A stretch of 64,000 nt of DNA from Amaranthus tricolor (Eukaryota; Streptophyta; Magnoliopsida; Caryophyllales; Amaranthaceae): NCBI RefSeq assembly GCF_026212465.1, contig NC_080051.1, forward strand, positions 20,263,446-20,327,445. The letters are read 5' to 3'. The position numbers and the translations under genes were made by a program. Below, in pieces: positions 21,109 to 31,441 of this stretch. The notes below the pieces were generated by a model. The model saw nothing but the letters and a program-made list of their open reading frames with translations, was not told where the DNA came from and did not search any database. Every line of letters starts with the position of its first letter. Positions within the stretch are counted from its first letter, which is position 1.

Positions 21109-23183
21109 CTATTCAGTATGCCATTGATCATATAATTCTCTACAATCATTAAGGTATATTTCTAACGCATGTCGTTGACGGGAGTTCAAATCCGCAAGCC
21201 GCGTAGGTAGTCTTGCCACTGGAGAGAATCGACTGGCCCATTCTTTCGCGAACTGAAAACACAACAGTACAATGTGCGTTATTAAATCATTAAATAAAAG
21301 AAACTTGAAAAAAAATTTATAATAAAACTCACGTAATCAGATCTGCTCTGACCAGGACCAGGACCGGAAGCCAGCAATTCGTCTCGGGATATGTACGGGT
21401 GCGAGCAAACTCTGAACCATTCAACGTAATTAGGTTCAGTCTCTGAAGGAACAGTAGCCCGTCGAAGTCCCTGCTCAACAAGGCGGCCACTGTAGGGGAA
21501 CCTACTCCACGCCTCCACAAATGCAGCAGCAGAAGAAGGAAAGGTCACGGAGTAGGTTCCGTGTGTCGGTCGAAGAGCCTTGGCTGGTCTCATAGGAGCT
21601 GGAGGAATAGACTGCACGAACCCAATCTGTCGCAATGCCCGCTCCGGCAAATACACCTCCACAACATCAAAGCAGGTGATACCCCCGATGACTGTGGTGC
21701 GTGGGTGCTCATGCAGCAACGCAGCAGCTCCACAATTATAGGGAGTCCATTCAACCTGCTTACAGGCCAAGTTAAAAAACAAATTTCCTACAGATAAAAA
21801 ACAACATGCATGACAAAATGTAATGTAAAATACCTGAGTCTCAGTCATTGAGTCCAGAACCTTGCGGAATGATATCAACCTGTCCAGCTCACGACCTACT
21901 TTCTTCGGCGTCCACATCTCCGCCCTAGTCGTGTTTGGCACATCATCTCGGCGAGGATGAGGGCGGAAAGCGGGGAAGTACTCATAGATCCATGTCTGGA
22001 GCAATGTGAGGCATCCAGCAATGGTCTTGCAACCAGCCCTAGATGCCATTCCGAGCTGCCTGTACAAGAACGCCAAAGTCACCGCACCCCAAGCCACGTC
22101 CTGTTCATCGTCGTTGACGACAACTATCGGGTGAGGTCGCATGCCAGTCCTGGTCTTATCCGCCAACAAGGTAGAGCCAATGACAGCCATGTAGTACGCT
22201 GTGGTCTGGGTATCCAAGGCATGCGACCTATGACACAGCCGCATCAGTTCAGCAACGCTTATGCATCCGCTGGTGAATGAACCTTTACGTCGAAGCTCAG
22301 ACAGAGGCTCGCCGACCAGATTGGTGATACCAACCTCCCACTCCGCCTCCGAAGGCTCAGCCGGCAGAGAACCATCAATAGAAATGCCCAATATGCGTTG
22401 CACGTCGTGCAACATAATCGTCATCTCTCCCCAGGGCATGTGAAAGGTGTTCGTATCCGGCTGCCACCTCTCGACGAACGCCGATATCAAAGCAGAGTCG
22501 ATGTGCTGGTGCATAATGACCGGGAGTCGACCGAGGGAAGTGGAAGGTAGAAAATCGACTAGCTGAACGGACAAATCCCTCAATCCGATGATGGACTCCA
22601 CCGGTCTCTTCCTAATACGGCACTCCAAAATCGGAGGCGTACGCTCGGAGCCGTCATAAATAAGTTTAGCTATGTGCCCGCCATAGCTAGGGATCAGTCG
22701 CGTATCTGTCGGCCCCCCGGGCTGGGGTGATGTCACTAACCAGTCTGTGTTAGTGGACTGTGAGGGCCTGCCCCGTGGCGGCTCATTATCGACAAAACTT
22801 CCTCCTGCACGCTCAGATGCGGCGGAAGAACTAGGGCCGCCACGGGCAAATCTGCCTTCGGGGCCACGAACTACAGTCCAGTCCAATGGGGCAGGCTCAG
22901 GACCTTGGAACTGAACATCATCAGCATCATTATCATCATCACTATAAACCCCCCAACTACTCTGGAGGCTATCACCCTGGTCATCAAAATGAGTACGCAC
23001 TTGGTTCAGCGTACTCGACCTTTGGGCCTCACTGTGTCTGGCCGCCTCTTCCTGCCTAGCCCTCCTAGCAGAACCCGTGACCCCTCTCTCATGCGGGTCC
23101 CCTCTGAGTAAGGTAGGCCTAGAACTATTACCTCTCAACAATTACCTAAAAAAACCCTTTCCTTTTCCTTGATTACCAGCCAT
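21109..23183 (-). pseudogene. Plant mobile domain (PMD/MAIN-like) gene with stop at codon 14
   Basis: Coding exons on the minus strand: 23183-21834, 21755-21333 and 21252-21109. Introns of 78 bp (in frame and open) and 80 bp have GT...AG ends. The protein has a disordered Arg/Glu- and acid-rich start, then a PMD fold from about residue 220 (FVERWQPDTNTFHMPWGEM) through DVAWGAVTLAFLYRQLG, LLQTWIYEYFP and RFPYSGRLVEQGL. This is the transposon-derived domain also found in the MAIN/MAIL1 proteins and in 'phosphatase 7 long form' entries. The proposed ATG (MAGNQGKGKGFFR) is followed by an in-frame TAA at 23144-23142. After it the frame is open for 611 codons, and no early ATG follows. Apart from that stop the gene is intact, so the break looks recent. 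Confidence 0.75.
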
Positions 23184-23579
23184 TTTCTACAATTTTTTAC
23201 GGTTTCATTCAATATTATAAATAATAATATTTCTAAATACATAATAATCATAAATAAAATATGGAAAAAAATAACAAAAAACAAACAAAAAATTATTAAC
23301 ATTTAATTAAAAAAAATATATACAAAACATAAACATATATTTAATAATAAATAAAAATAACAATAACAATAATAATAATAAAATTAATAATAACAACATT
23401 AACATATATTTAATAATACAAAATTAACAATCACAATAATAATAATAATATTAATAATAATAACATTAACATATATTTAATATTAACAAAAATAACAATA
23501 CAATAATAATAATAATTAAATTAATAATAATAAAATTAATAAAATACATACGGAAAAAATAAAAAAAAAAAAAATTAAG

Positions 23580-23673
23580 GGAGTCGCCCAGATCTGGGCG
23601 GCTCGACCCCGGTTCAGTCGCCTAAAATTAGGCGACTGAACCGGGGTCCAGTCGCCCAGATCTGGGCGACTCC
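23580..23673. repeat. MULE palindrome, copy 1 at right side
   Basis: GAGTCGCCCAGATCTGGGCG at the left is mirrored at the right, with inner arms GTTCAGTCGCCTAA / TTAGGCGACTGAAC centred near 23631. It is flanked by poly-A on the left and poly-T on the right. Confidence 0.85.
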
Positions 23674-23798
23674 ATTAATTTTTTTTTTTTTCGTGATTAA
23701 ATTTAAATATAAGGAAAAAATTAAAAAACAAAAATTTTTATATATACAAAACATAAACATTTATTTAATAATAAATAAAAATAAAAAAAAAAATAATA

Positions 23799-23893
23799 GG
23801 AGTCTCCCAAATCTGGGCGGCTCGACCCCGGTTCAGTCGCCTAAAATTAGGCGACTGAACCGGGGTCCAGTCGCCCAGATCTGGGCGACTCCT
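23799..23893. repeat. MULE palindrome, copy 2 at right side
   Basis: Almost identical to the copy at 23580-23673, with the same centre and arms and the same poly-A and poly-T flanks. The two look like a tandem segmental duplication of about 220 bp that includes the spacer. Confidence 0.85.
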
Positions 23894-24045
23894 ATAATAT
23901 TTTTTTTTTTTTCCGTGATTAAATTTAATTACAAATAACTTACCTCGATTGATAAATTCCGGATTGAACTTAATTTTTGCTCCCAAATTTTGCTTTTGTA
24001 TGTTGGTTTTTAGTTGTAGTGAAAGTATTTTTAGTGTGATTGTGG

Positions 24046-24053
24046 TTTATATA
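24046..24053 (-). promoter_or_regulatory. TATA box of the PMD gene
   Basis: It reads TATATAAA on the minus strand, at the inner edge of the right inverted repeat. It sits about 100 bp upstream of the proposed leader-intron donor. Confidence 0.5.
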
Positions 24054-24059
24054 GAAAAT

Positions 24060-24167
24060 TTTAGCTTCAATGGCATAATTGTAATTTTTTCAAAAACCAA
24101 GGGCAATATGGTAATTTACTAGGGGGTGGCGAAAAAATGAAAAGGGTGGCGAATTATAAGGATTGGG
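24060..24167 (-). repeat. MULE right terminal inverted repeat
   Basis: The reverse complement reads CCCAATCCTTATAATTCGCC followed by ACCCTTTTC and a second CGCCACCCCC, then TTGCCC and ATGCCATTGAAG. It is in register with the left end from base 1. Confidence 0.8.
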
Positions 24168-24175
24168 GCAAATTA

Positions 24176-26637
24176 TTACCCCCTCCCTTTGAAATTGCAA
24201 CGGAATTTGGCACAAAGATTAAAAGTGAATTGGCTTATTTAAATTGTGTATACGATACTAAAAGAGAATGAAAATATAAATAAGTATTAAAGAAAATAGT
24301 GAAAAAGTAAAAACATTGTCATTAAAGAAAACTGTAAAAATAAAAAGTGCGGCAATTTTAAAGGGACAGACACCAGATACAAAATTGCATTGATTCAATC
24401 TCTTTCCATTGTTTAAGAAATGTCAGATTTTCTAAGGTAGCCATTTTTATACCCTAGTTTAGAGTGCGTCTTACAATCTGCAGGGATAATTAGACTTAAA
24501 GCATAGCTGATGATTAAGTGAACTGTGAACACATGCTTTTTAACTGGATTTTTCTTGTGAAACATGAGTTTTACCAGTAGCATATCTTTAGAGAGGCCTG
24601 CCGGGCCTAACCTTAGCATATTGTTTACACACAACCACCAATTACCAAAATGCTATTAAGCCAGAGCAAGGGTTGAAGTGGTTAGATGTACGCAATTTTA
24701 TCTTTGTTAATGATAACGAAAAGGTTGTTTTAAATTCACCCTTAATAGTAAACATCATCTGCTTTTTCACATAATAATAAATGCACTTAATTTAATGTTT
24801 AATTTTAACATACTTAATAATAACGCAAAACCAAAAAACTACTATATCTTGAAATATCTATCTTTAAAAATTTTACTTAGCCCAATCAAAATTATATTTT
24901 AATCATTTGGTTTTATATCATATTTATAACGGCATAAAAATTATTCAAGATAGGACTAATTTAGTGTTATGGATTTAAATTTCTATAGTAGAATTTTGAT
25001 GTTGATGTTTTTGTACATCATGTTACAATTATGGTTATTGATGCTGCAACGTGCAAATTTTTGTCTCTATGAATTACATTTTTATGATTGTTGGTTTAGT
25101 TGATTTTTGCCACGTCGGACAATAATGCTTCATCTTTTGCTTCATAACTTCATTACTATGTCTTCATCAATCATTTTTCCCTTGAAGGCAAGCAAAAGTG
25201 CATTTAATAGTCTCATTTCATTTCGAATTTATACTTTTTTCGCTTCATTATACTTGCACTGCAATTTACAATTGATAGTGTCATTTTTCATATAACATAT
25301 TACAATTAGTTGTAGTATTTTTAGATGGAATGTAATCATTGTTGTTAAAATCGCGTTCTGGATCGTAGAACTAGATCGGACCCTACGACTAGGATCGTTA
25401 GTGGAATCGGAATCAAGTGGGATCGTTAGAAACAGCTAGAATCGTCTAGGATCGTTGGTAGGATTGTTAGGATCAGTTAAAATCGTTGGTATGATCGTTC
25501 AAAACTACTGATTTAAATTGTTTTGCTAGTATCATTATTCTTTTTTGCTTACTATGGTTTATTATTATATCCTTGTGTGTAGGTACTCTAAATATATTAT
25601 GTGTAGTGTATATCTTATATATATTTTGTCATTTTATTAAGAACAGAGAAAATACTATATTAAAAAAGTAAGACATGTATGTATTTTAAAATTAGAGCAA
25701 ATTCTTAAGAAAATGTATGGATTTTTAATGCTTTTTTATATTGAAAATAATCAAATAATAAACATAGACATAATATAACTTGTTGATTATGCAAATTTGT
25801 AGGATCGTCCGATCCTACGATTCGATCCCACCAATTGATTTCGATTCTATGTATAACCCTGATCCTGACGACCTTAGATGTAATAAAAGTTTTCGTGTAC
25901 GATCAAGGTATTTTACTTGTTTAAATTAGTCTATGAGGTCATATTTGCCAAACCATTTTCAGAACATTTGGTAATATGCAATCAAGATTGGTTTCCACTT
26001 TTCATGAAGGACATGTTTAGGTGCCTCCTAGAGAAAGGTCTAGATAGAGGGCAGTCATCCATGTGCTGGTCTTTAGACTTCTAAGGGACTTTCAAGGAAA
26101 AAGTCCAAATGCATCAATGTGATGATTGATGAAACATGAAACATCCTGAGTTGATAGTATTTGTTGATGAGTCCTTAAATGGCCACATCTTTGTCCCTGA
26201 AACTTATTGTGGATTTTTTACTTATATCATGTTGGCTTTGTAAATTAATAGATCCCACAAGATGACTAGTTTTATTATTAACTTTTTATGATTTTTAACT
26301 TTTAGATAGACGGTGTCTTTTATTAGATGCATCCTATATATGCATATAGGTTGAATAGCCCAACTATAACAAATTATTAGCATATGAGCTCTTTGTCATG
26401 AGATTCTCTTATCAAGATATTGTCTCTCACAAAAGAAGCTCATATATTTTATATTTATGGTCAAAGTTAAAAATTTGAATGGTGCTAATATCACTATTAA
26501 GGAAGGGACGTCCTTGGCAATAAGCTCTCATTTTCATTACTATTCTTATCCTCAATCTTATTTTCTTTATATTTCATTCACATATATATATTTTTTTGTT
26601 TCAGTTGAATTACACTAAATCAAAAAAGAAAAGCATA
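24176..26637. other. Intergenic; contains a GATCC-rich repeat
   Basis: No gene recognised. At about 25345-25510 and 25795-25880 the sequence is full of 'aggatcgt' and 'cgatcctac' phrases on both strands, around an AT-rich core. It looks like the two ends of one non-autonomous element. A related pair lies at about 29125-29215 and 29450-29545. Confidence 0.45.
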
Positions 26638-26646
26638 TGATAGTTT

Positions 26647-27002
26647 GGGAAATTTGCAAAGAAACACCTTTTAAAACCCTTTTTTTGTAAAGAAACACCT
26701 TTTATAATTTTTTTGTAAAAAAACACCTTTTAAGAGACTTTTTTTAAAAAAAACACCTTAAATCAGTTTTCGGTGACTTTTGTCAACTTTCCGGCGTTGA
26801 CTATGCCATTTGTCAACTTTCCGGCGTTGACTTTTGTTTTTATTTTTATTTTATTTTTATTTTTATTTTTATTATTAATATTATTTTTTTTAATTTTTAT
26901 TATTTTTTTTATTATTTTTTTTTATTTTTCCTTTTGTTTTTATTTTTATTTTATTTTTAATTTTTATTATTATTATTTTTTTTATTTTTGTTTTTATTTT
27001 TC

Positions 27003-27067
<65 letters not shown>

Positions 27068-27362
27068 TTTTAAAAAAAATTTTTTTAAAAGAATAATAAA
27101 TATTAAAATTAAAAAAAAATTAATATTAATAATAAAAATAAAAATAAAAATAAAAACAAAATTAAAAAAAAATTTTAAAAAATTAATAATAATAATAATA
27201 AAAATAAAAAGTATAAAAAATATAAATTTATTACTTTTTTTAAAAAAAAATTTTTTTAATTTTTTTTAATTTTTGTTTTTATTTTTATTTTTATTTTTAT
27301 TATTAATATTAATTTTTTTAAAATTTTTATTTTTATTATTATTTTAAAAAATTTTAAAAAAA

Positions 27363-27409
<47 letters not shown>

Positions 27410-27656
27410 CAAAAATAAAAAAATTAATAATAATAAAAATTAATAATAAAATAAAAATAAAAACAAAAGTCAACGCCGGAAAGTTGACAAAGGGCATAAT
27501 CAACGCCGGAAAGTTGACAAAAGTCACCGGAAACTGATTTAAGGTGTTTTTTTTTAAAAAAAGTCTCTTAAAAGGTGTCTTTTTACAAAATAAATTATAA
27601 AAGGTGTTTCTTTACAAAAAAAGGGGTTTTAAAAGGTGTTTCTTTGCAAATTTCCC
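26647..27656. mobile_element. Foldback Mutator-like element, 1,010 bp
   Basis: Inverted arms of about 190 bp (26647-26838 and 27466-27656) start GGGAAATTTGCAAAGAAACA. Each arm contains two copies of TCAACTTTCCGGCGTTGAC. The core is pure A/T simple repeat that itself folds back (TTA runs opposite TAA runs). A perfect 9-bp target duplication TGATAGTTT flanks it (26638-26646 and 27657-27665). A 9-bp duplication with long inverted ends indicates the Mutator superfamily. There is no coding capacity. Confidence 0.9.
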
Positions 27657-28349
27657 TGATAGTTTTAATATCCAACCATCCATTTATTTCACTTGGTTAT
27701 AACAAAACTAATATATTAGTTCATATAGCGTATTCTAATCATTTGAGTAAGAGTCTAACTTTGTTATTGTTATCAATAGTAGTTGTTGGTATAAACTCCT
27801 ACACCGTTTAAAAAATCTACTCCAACGAGACCGTTATATACAAAACTTTGTGCTTTAATCCAAGTGTAAAACGCGTATTAAAGTCCTTCTTATATAAATA
27901 TTTGTGCTTTAAAAATACCCTTGTTTCTCCGATATTCAAAATATTAACTACTTAATACACGTTATATAGGTATAGATAATTGATATGTCCATTTGGCCTT
28001 TGTGTCACCTTCTTTGATACTGATGGAAAGGCAAATGCAATGCAAGTTGAAGAGAAATAGAGAATACTCCAACCAACCAAAAAGAACACCCTTTTATAAG
28101 CTACGATATTGACTTCCACCACCGACCATGAATTTTATTACTTTGAATTAAATTTGCACTTGAATATTCCAAATTAAATATAGAAGAATATGTTCTAGAT
28201 GTCCATTTAAATCCTCTTGGCAGTTATTACAAACCTACCGGTGAAGAGTTTGCCAACTGAAATTTTAGAATTAGAATAACCAATACGACGATTGGTGATA
28301 CCATGTCTCATAGTCATTAGAATCCCTAATTTAATCCCTATTTTAATCT

Positions 28350-29053
28350 AGAATCCCTGCTTTGCTATATGGGATAAAATTTTGGCCCGCAAATAAGTTT
28401 TTTGAACATAAGATGAAAGTCACAGAAATGCTTATGCTGAGGTGGATGTGTAGCACACATTGATGGATCGAATCAGGAACAAAGAGTTTAGAGACAAATT
28501 GGAGGTTGCACCTATTTCTGGAAAAATGCGCGAAAATAGATTGAGGTGGTTTGGACATGTGCAGAGAAAGACTTTCGACGCCCCTGTGAGGAGGATAGAA
28601 CGCATTATAGTAGAGGGTAAGAGGAGTCGAGGAAGACCTAGGAGAACTTGGAATAAAGCAAATAAAAGTTGACTTGCATGAGTTAAACCTCTCTAAGGAC
28701 CTGTCTAGGAATAGGGATAGTTGGAGGCGCCTTATCCATGTTTTAGATTACTAATTTCCTCTTCACTTACTTGTTGGTGTTCTTGTTCTCTTGCTTTTTC
28801 TCGTTTCTATTATTATTATTAGTATTATTGTTTTTATTTTTATTTTTAATTGTTTTTACTTGTTTATTTTATCTATATGTATTTTGTTTATTTTTTTTGT
28901 TGCAGAAACTTCTCTTAATCTTTCTCGAGTTGGGGAACTCTTTTAACGGCGCTCTCCTTTATGGATATGAGTTGCCACCGTCCTTCCCTACTCAGACCCT
29001 GACCATAGTTTTCTATGAGTGGGATACATTGGGTATGATGATGATGATGACCC
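28350..29053 (+). mobile_element. RTE-type LINE, 3' end fragment
   Basis: The text LLYGIKFWP... then EMLMLRWMC, MMDRIRNKEFRDKLEVAPI, RLRWFGHVQR and SRGRPRRTW is the conserved C-terminus of plant RTE non-LTR reverse transcriptases. It runs in more than one frame and has stops. A non-coding tail follows and ends in a TATGATGATGATGATGA run at about 29035-29052, the usual RTE 3' end. It is 5'-truncated, as LINE copies often are. Confidence 0.8.
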
Positions 29054-29124
29054 TGTGATCTAAAAATAGGCAACCAATCTGAATCTTAGGTAGCATCTTA
29101 ATGTGGTTAAATCATACGTATCTA

Positions 29125-29545
29125 CTCAACTGAAAAATTTTGGTGGTAGGATCATAACACTATTCTACGATCCTATACGGTTTGATCCTAGATTGGTAGT
29201 TTCAATCGTAAAATATTTTCATATTATCTAGATTTCACTTATGCATAAATAAACATATTTAAAATAAATATATAAATACCTTTATAAATTCATGTTTTTC
29301 TTGATTTGCAATTAAAAAATTATTATTAAAAGAATTCTTTTTGAAATATTAGTAGATAAAGTAAAATAAGCTTTACTTACATATTAAAATTTTAAAAAAG
29401 AACAAATATAATTGATAAGTTGTAATCCAAAGTACATTACTGCATATTTGTAGGATCACATGATTCTATGATCCTATTTTACTCATTTTAATCATACCCT
29501 CTCAACAATCCTAGATAGAATTCCAATCCTAATAACCTATGTCCA
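29125..29545. repeat. GATCC-rich dispersed repeat, second copy
   Basis: Ends rich in 'ggatcataacactattctacgatcctat' and 'gtaggatcacatgattctatgatcctat' type sequence surround an AT-rich core. They resemble the repeat at 25345-25880. Confidence 0.4.
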
Positions 29546-29759
29546 TTCATTTATTAATTTCTTTTCAAATTATGAGTTTTCTATGATGTATCTCCAAAAT
29601 ACTATGTTCCTGTTTGATGATGTTTGCTTTGATCAAAGATTTGCAATCTATCACTTTCAATGTCATACATTGTTTCGATTCCTTTCCTTAACTCTCTTGT
29701 TGTAGGTAAGTTTAGATATTGATTTACAAACTCTGATTCAATATTCTTCTTTATTCAAG

Positions 29760-30540
29760 ATGTTTTTGAGCCCATTAGGCGTATTCTTGGTCGGTTCTGT
29801 GCGACTCAATTTAGGCCAATTCGCATATTTTGTGCGTTTGGGTTCATTTACCCATGTACTAAAAATCACTGCAAACATTAAACGATCGTCATTTTCGAAA
29901 TTGGGCATATAATATATTGTTGAAAAGCTCTTAAAATCTAGTTTTAAGGCCGCAAACCTTGCATTATTGCGATTTTCCTATCAAAAGTTATGACTAAAAT
30001 AGTGAGCATATACTAAATGTCAACACAAAACTTTTCCATTATAAACACGTTTCTTCTTTTTTGCTTCTCTTCATTGTAAAACATCTACAACCGAGCTAAA
30101 AAAATATTAATAAAATAAATAAATAAATATTAAATAAATAAATAAATATTAATTTAAAAAACTCAAAGAATGGACTCAGTCGCACAAAATGCAACTGAGC
30201 ATAGGTGTAGTCGCACATTTTGTGCAATTGTCCCACCTTTTTTTTTATGTTTCAAATTGCAACGAAAATCATTTATGTTCGTAATTGACACTTACTGAAT
30301 CATTCTGGTGATCAAATTCATCAACTATATTGCATTGATGTTCAATTTTTGTTCTGAGCATTTTTTTAGAGAAAAGTAAAAGCAATAAGTTTGATTAATT
30401 ACCTTGAAAGTAGAGTATATTTGAGTATTTATATCTCATCATTTATTTAAGATAATGTTTTGTCATTCGTACAAGTAATGTCCATTTTGACCCTCGTACA
30501 TAATCATTCTACTTTCATTCTAATTTGTCATCTTTTCCTA
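29760..30540. repeat. Decayed hairpin-bearing repeat related to the MULE palindromes
   Basis: GTCGCACAAAATGCAACTGA and GTCGCACATTTTGTGCAATTG at 30178-30230 form an imperfect inverted repeat of the same GTCGCxCAxA type as in the MULE. Near 29797-29845 there is a 'ctgtgcgactcaatttagg' phrase. No gene is seen. Confidence 0.35.
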
Positions 30541-30549
30541 TCTTTTCAT

Positions 30550-31433
30550 TAGAGGTGTTCATTCGGGTGATCGAGTCGGTTTCGGACGGGTGTCATTCGG
30601 TTCAGTTGTATTTCAGATCGGTCATTTTTCGAATTAGTCACAGTTCAGTTGAAGATCGGTTATTTGAGCTATCGAGTTAGCATCGATTCGGTGTCGGTTG
30701 AAGTTCGTGTCGAGTGGTCAATCGGTCTCGGACTGTCATTGGTTAATAATTGGCTACAAATTAATAATTACTATAGATCGAGTCAATATCAGATTAAATT
30801 GTTCGCATTTTTTAATTGCTGATATGATAAGATTCCCCTTAGTTAAGGCAAAATGGTTAGATGCAAATCAGTTAATGATTATTACTTTGTTATTTTTACT
30901 TGTTTGACTGTAAATTAAAATTAAAGTTTTATCATTTTCAATCTAAATTGATTAAAAATAGTTTAATAAACATTGAGCATTGATTATTAACTCTAAATAT
31001 ATGAAACCATGTATGTATAAAATTTAATTTATTAAAATTTCTATTACTTTATTAGATTAACTAATAAGATGATTGAATATTAGTCGATCATACCTCTATG
31101 TTAAAAATGTTTATGACATTTCAATTAAAAATTCGTTCGGGTTAAGTCGATTTTAGCCGGATCAAGTTCGGTTTTGAGCATGATTCGGGTCGGGTATGAC
31201 TCGGTTTGGTCACTATTAGTTTCGGGTAATCTCGGTTAACGGTTATATGTCGATTATAAAAATCGGTCGCAGTTCGGGTTCGATTTTACGATTTTCGGTC
31301 ATAAACCGATTCGGGCACAACTTCGGTTCGGATAATTAGTTCGATAAAACCTAAAAAAGAAACATATTTTCAGGCCTGTTAACTTTCGATTTCGGTTCGG
31401 ATTTTCGAATCGGGTTACATTTGAAGAGCTCTA
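30550..31433. mobile_element. Non-autonomous hAT element, 884 bp
   Basis: It starts TAGAGGTGTTCATTCGGG and ends in GAGCTCTA (reverse complement TAGAGCTCTTCA). It is flanked by CTTTTCAT (30542-30549) and TTTTTCAT (31434-31441), an 8-bp duplication with one mismatch. Both ends are dense in CGGTT/TTCGG phrases and the core is AT-rich. The 8-bp duplication and TAGAG ends fit hAT. It is non-coding. Confidence 0.7.
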
Positions 31434-31441
31434 TTTTTCAT

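Larger units (their letters stand above)
23187..23943 (-). other. Proposed 5' leader intron of the PMD gene
   Basis: On the minus strand a CGAG|GTAAGTT donor (intron starts at 23943) and a TTGTAG acceptor (ends at 23187, 4 bp before the ATG) frame a 757-bp intron. It holds AAT/ATA simple repeats (about 23220-23560) and two palindromes. The arrangement mirrors the 703-bp first intron of the transposase gene. Confidence 0.55.
17044..24167. mobile_element. Mutator-like element with transposase-OTU and PMD genes
   Basis: About 7.1 kb lies between terminal inverted repeats of roughly 107 bp (17044-17150 and 24060-24167). Both ends share TTCGCCACCC(C)TTTT and the second CGCCACCCCC block, then TTGCCC and ATGCCATTG(G/A)AG blocks, at an estimated three-quarters identity. 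The ends start GGGTGTTGC on the left and CCCAATCC on the right. The element carries a plus-strand transposase-OTU gene (17360-20902) and a minus-strand PMD gene (23183-21109). They converge with a 206-bp gap. Each gene has its own TATA box just inside the repeat and a first intron of 0.7 kb containing long palindromes. The exact outer ends are set by the imperfect target duplication and may be off by a base. Confidence 0.85.

Noticed and set aside
23141..23141. TTG at 23141 as a true start of the PMD gene
   Set aside because: There is no reason to assume a non-AUG start. An upstream in-frame ATG with the usual MAGN-type beginning exists and is cut off by a stop.
26773..27269. Two overlapping frames of about 95 aa full of F, Y, L and K
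   Set aside because: Low-complexity A/T core of the foldback element.
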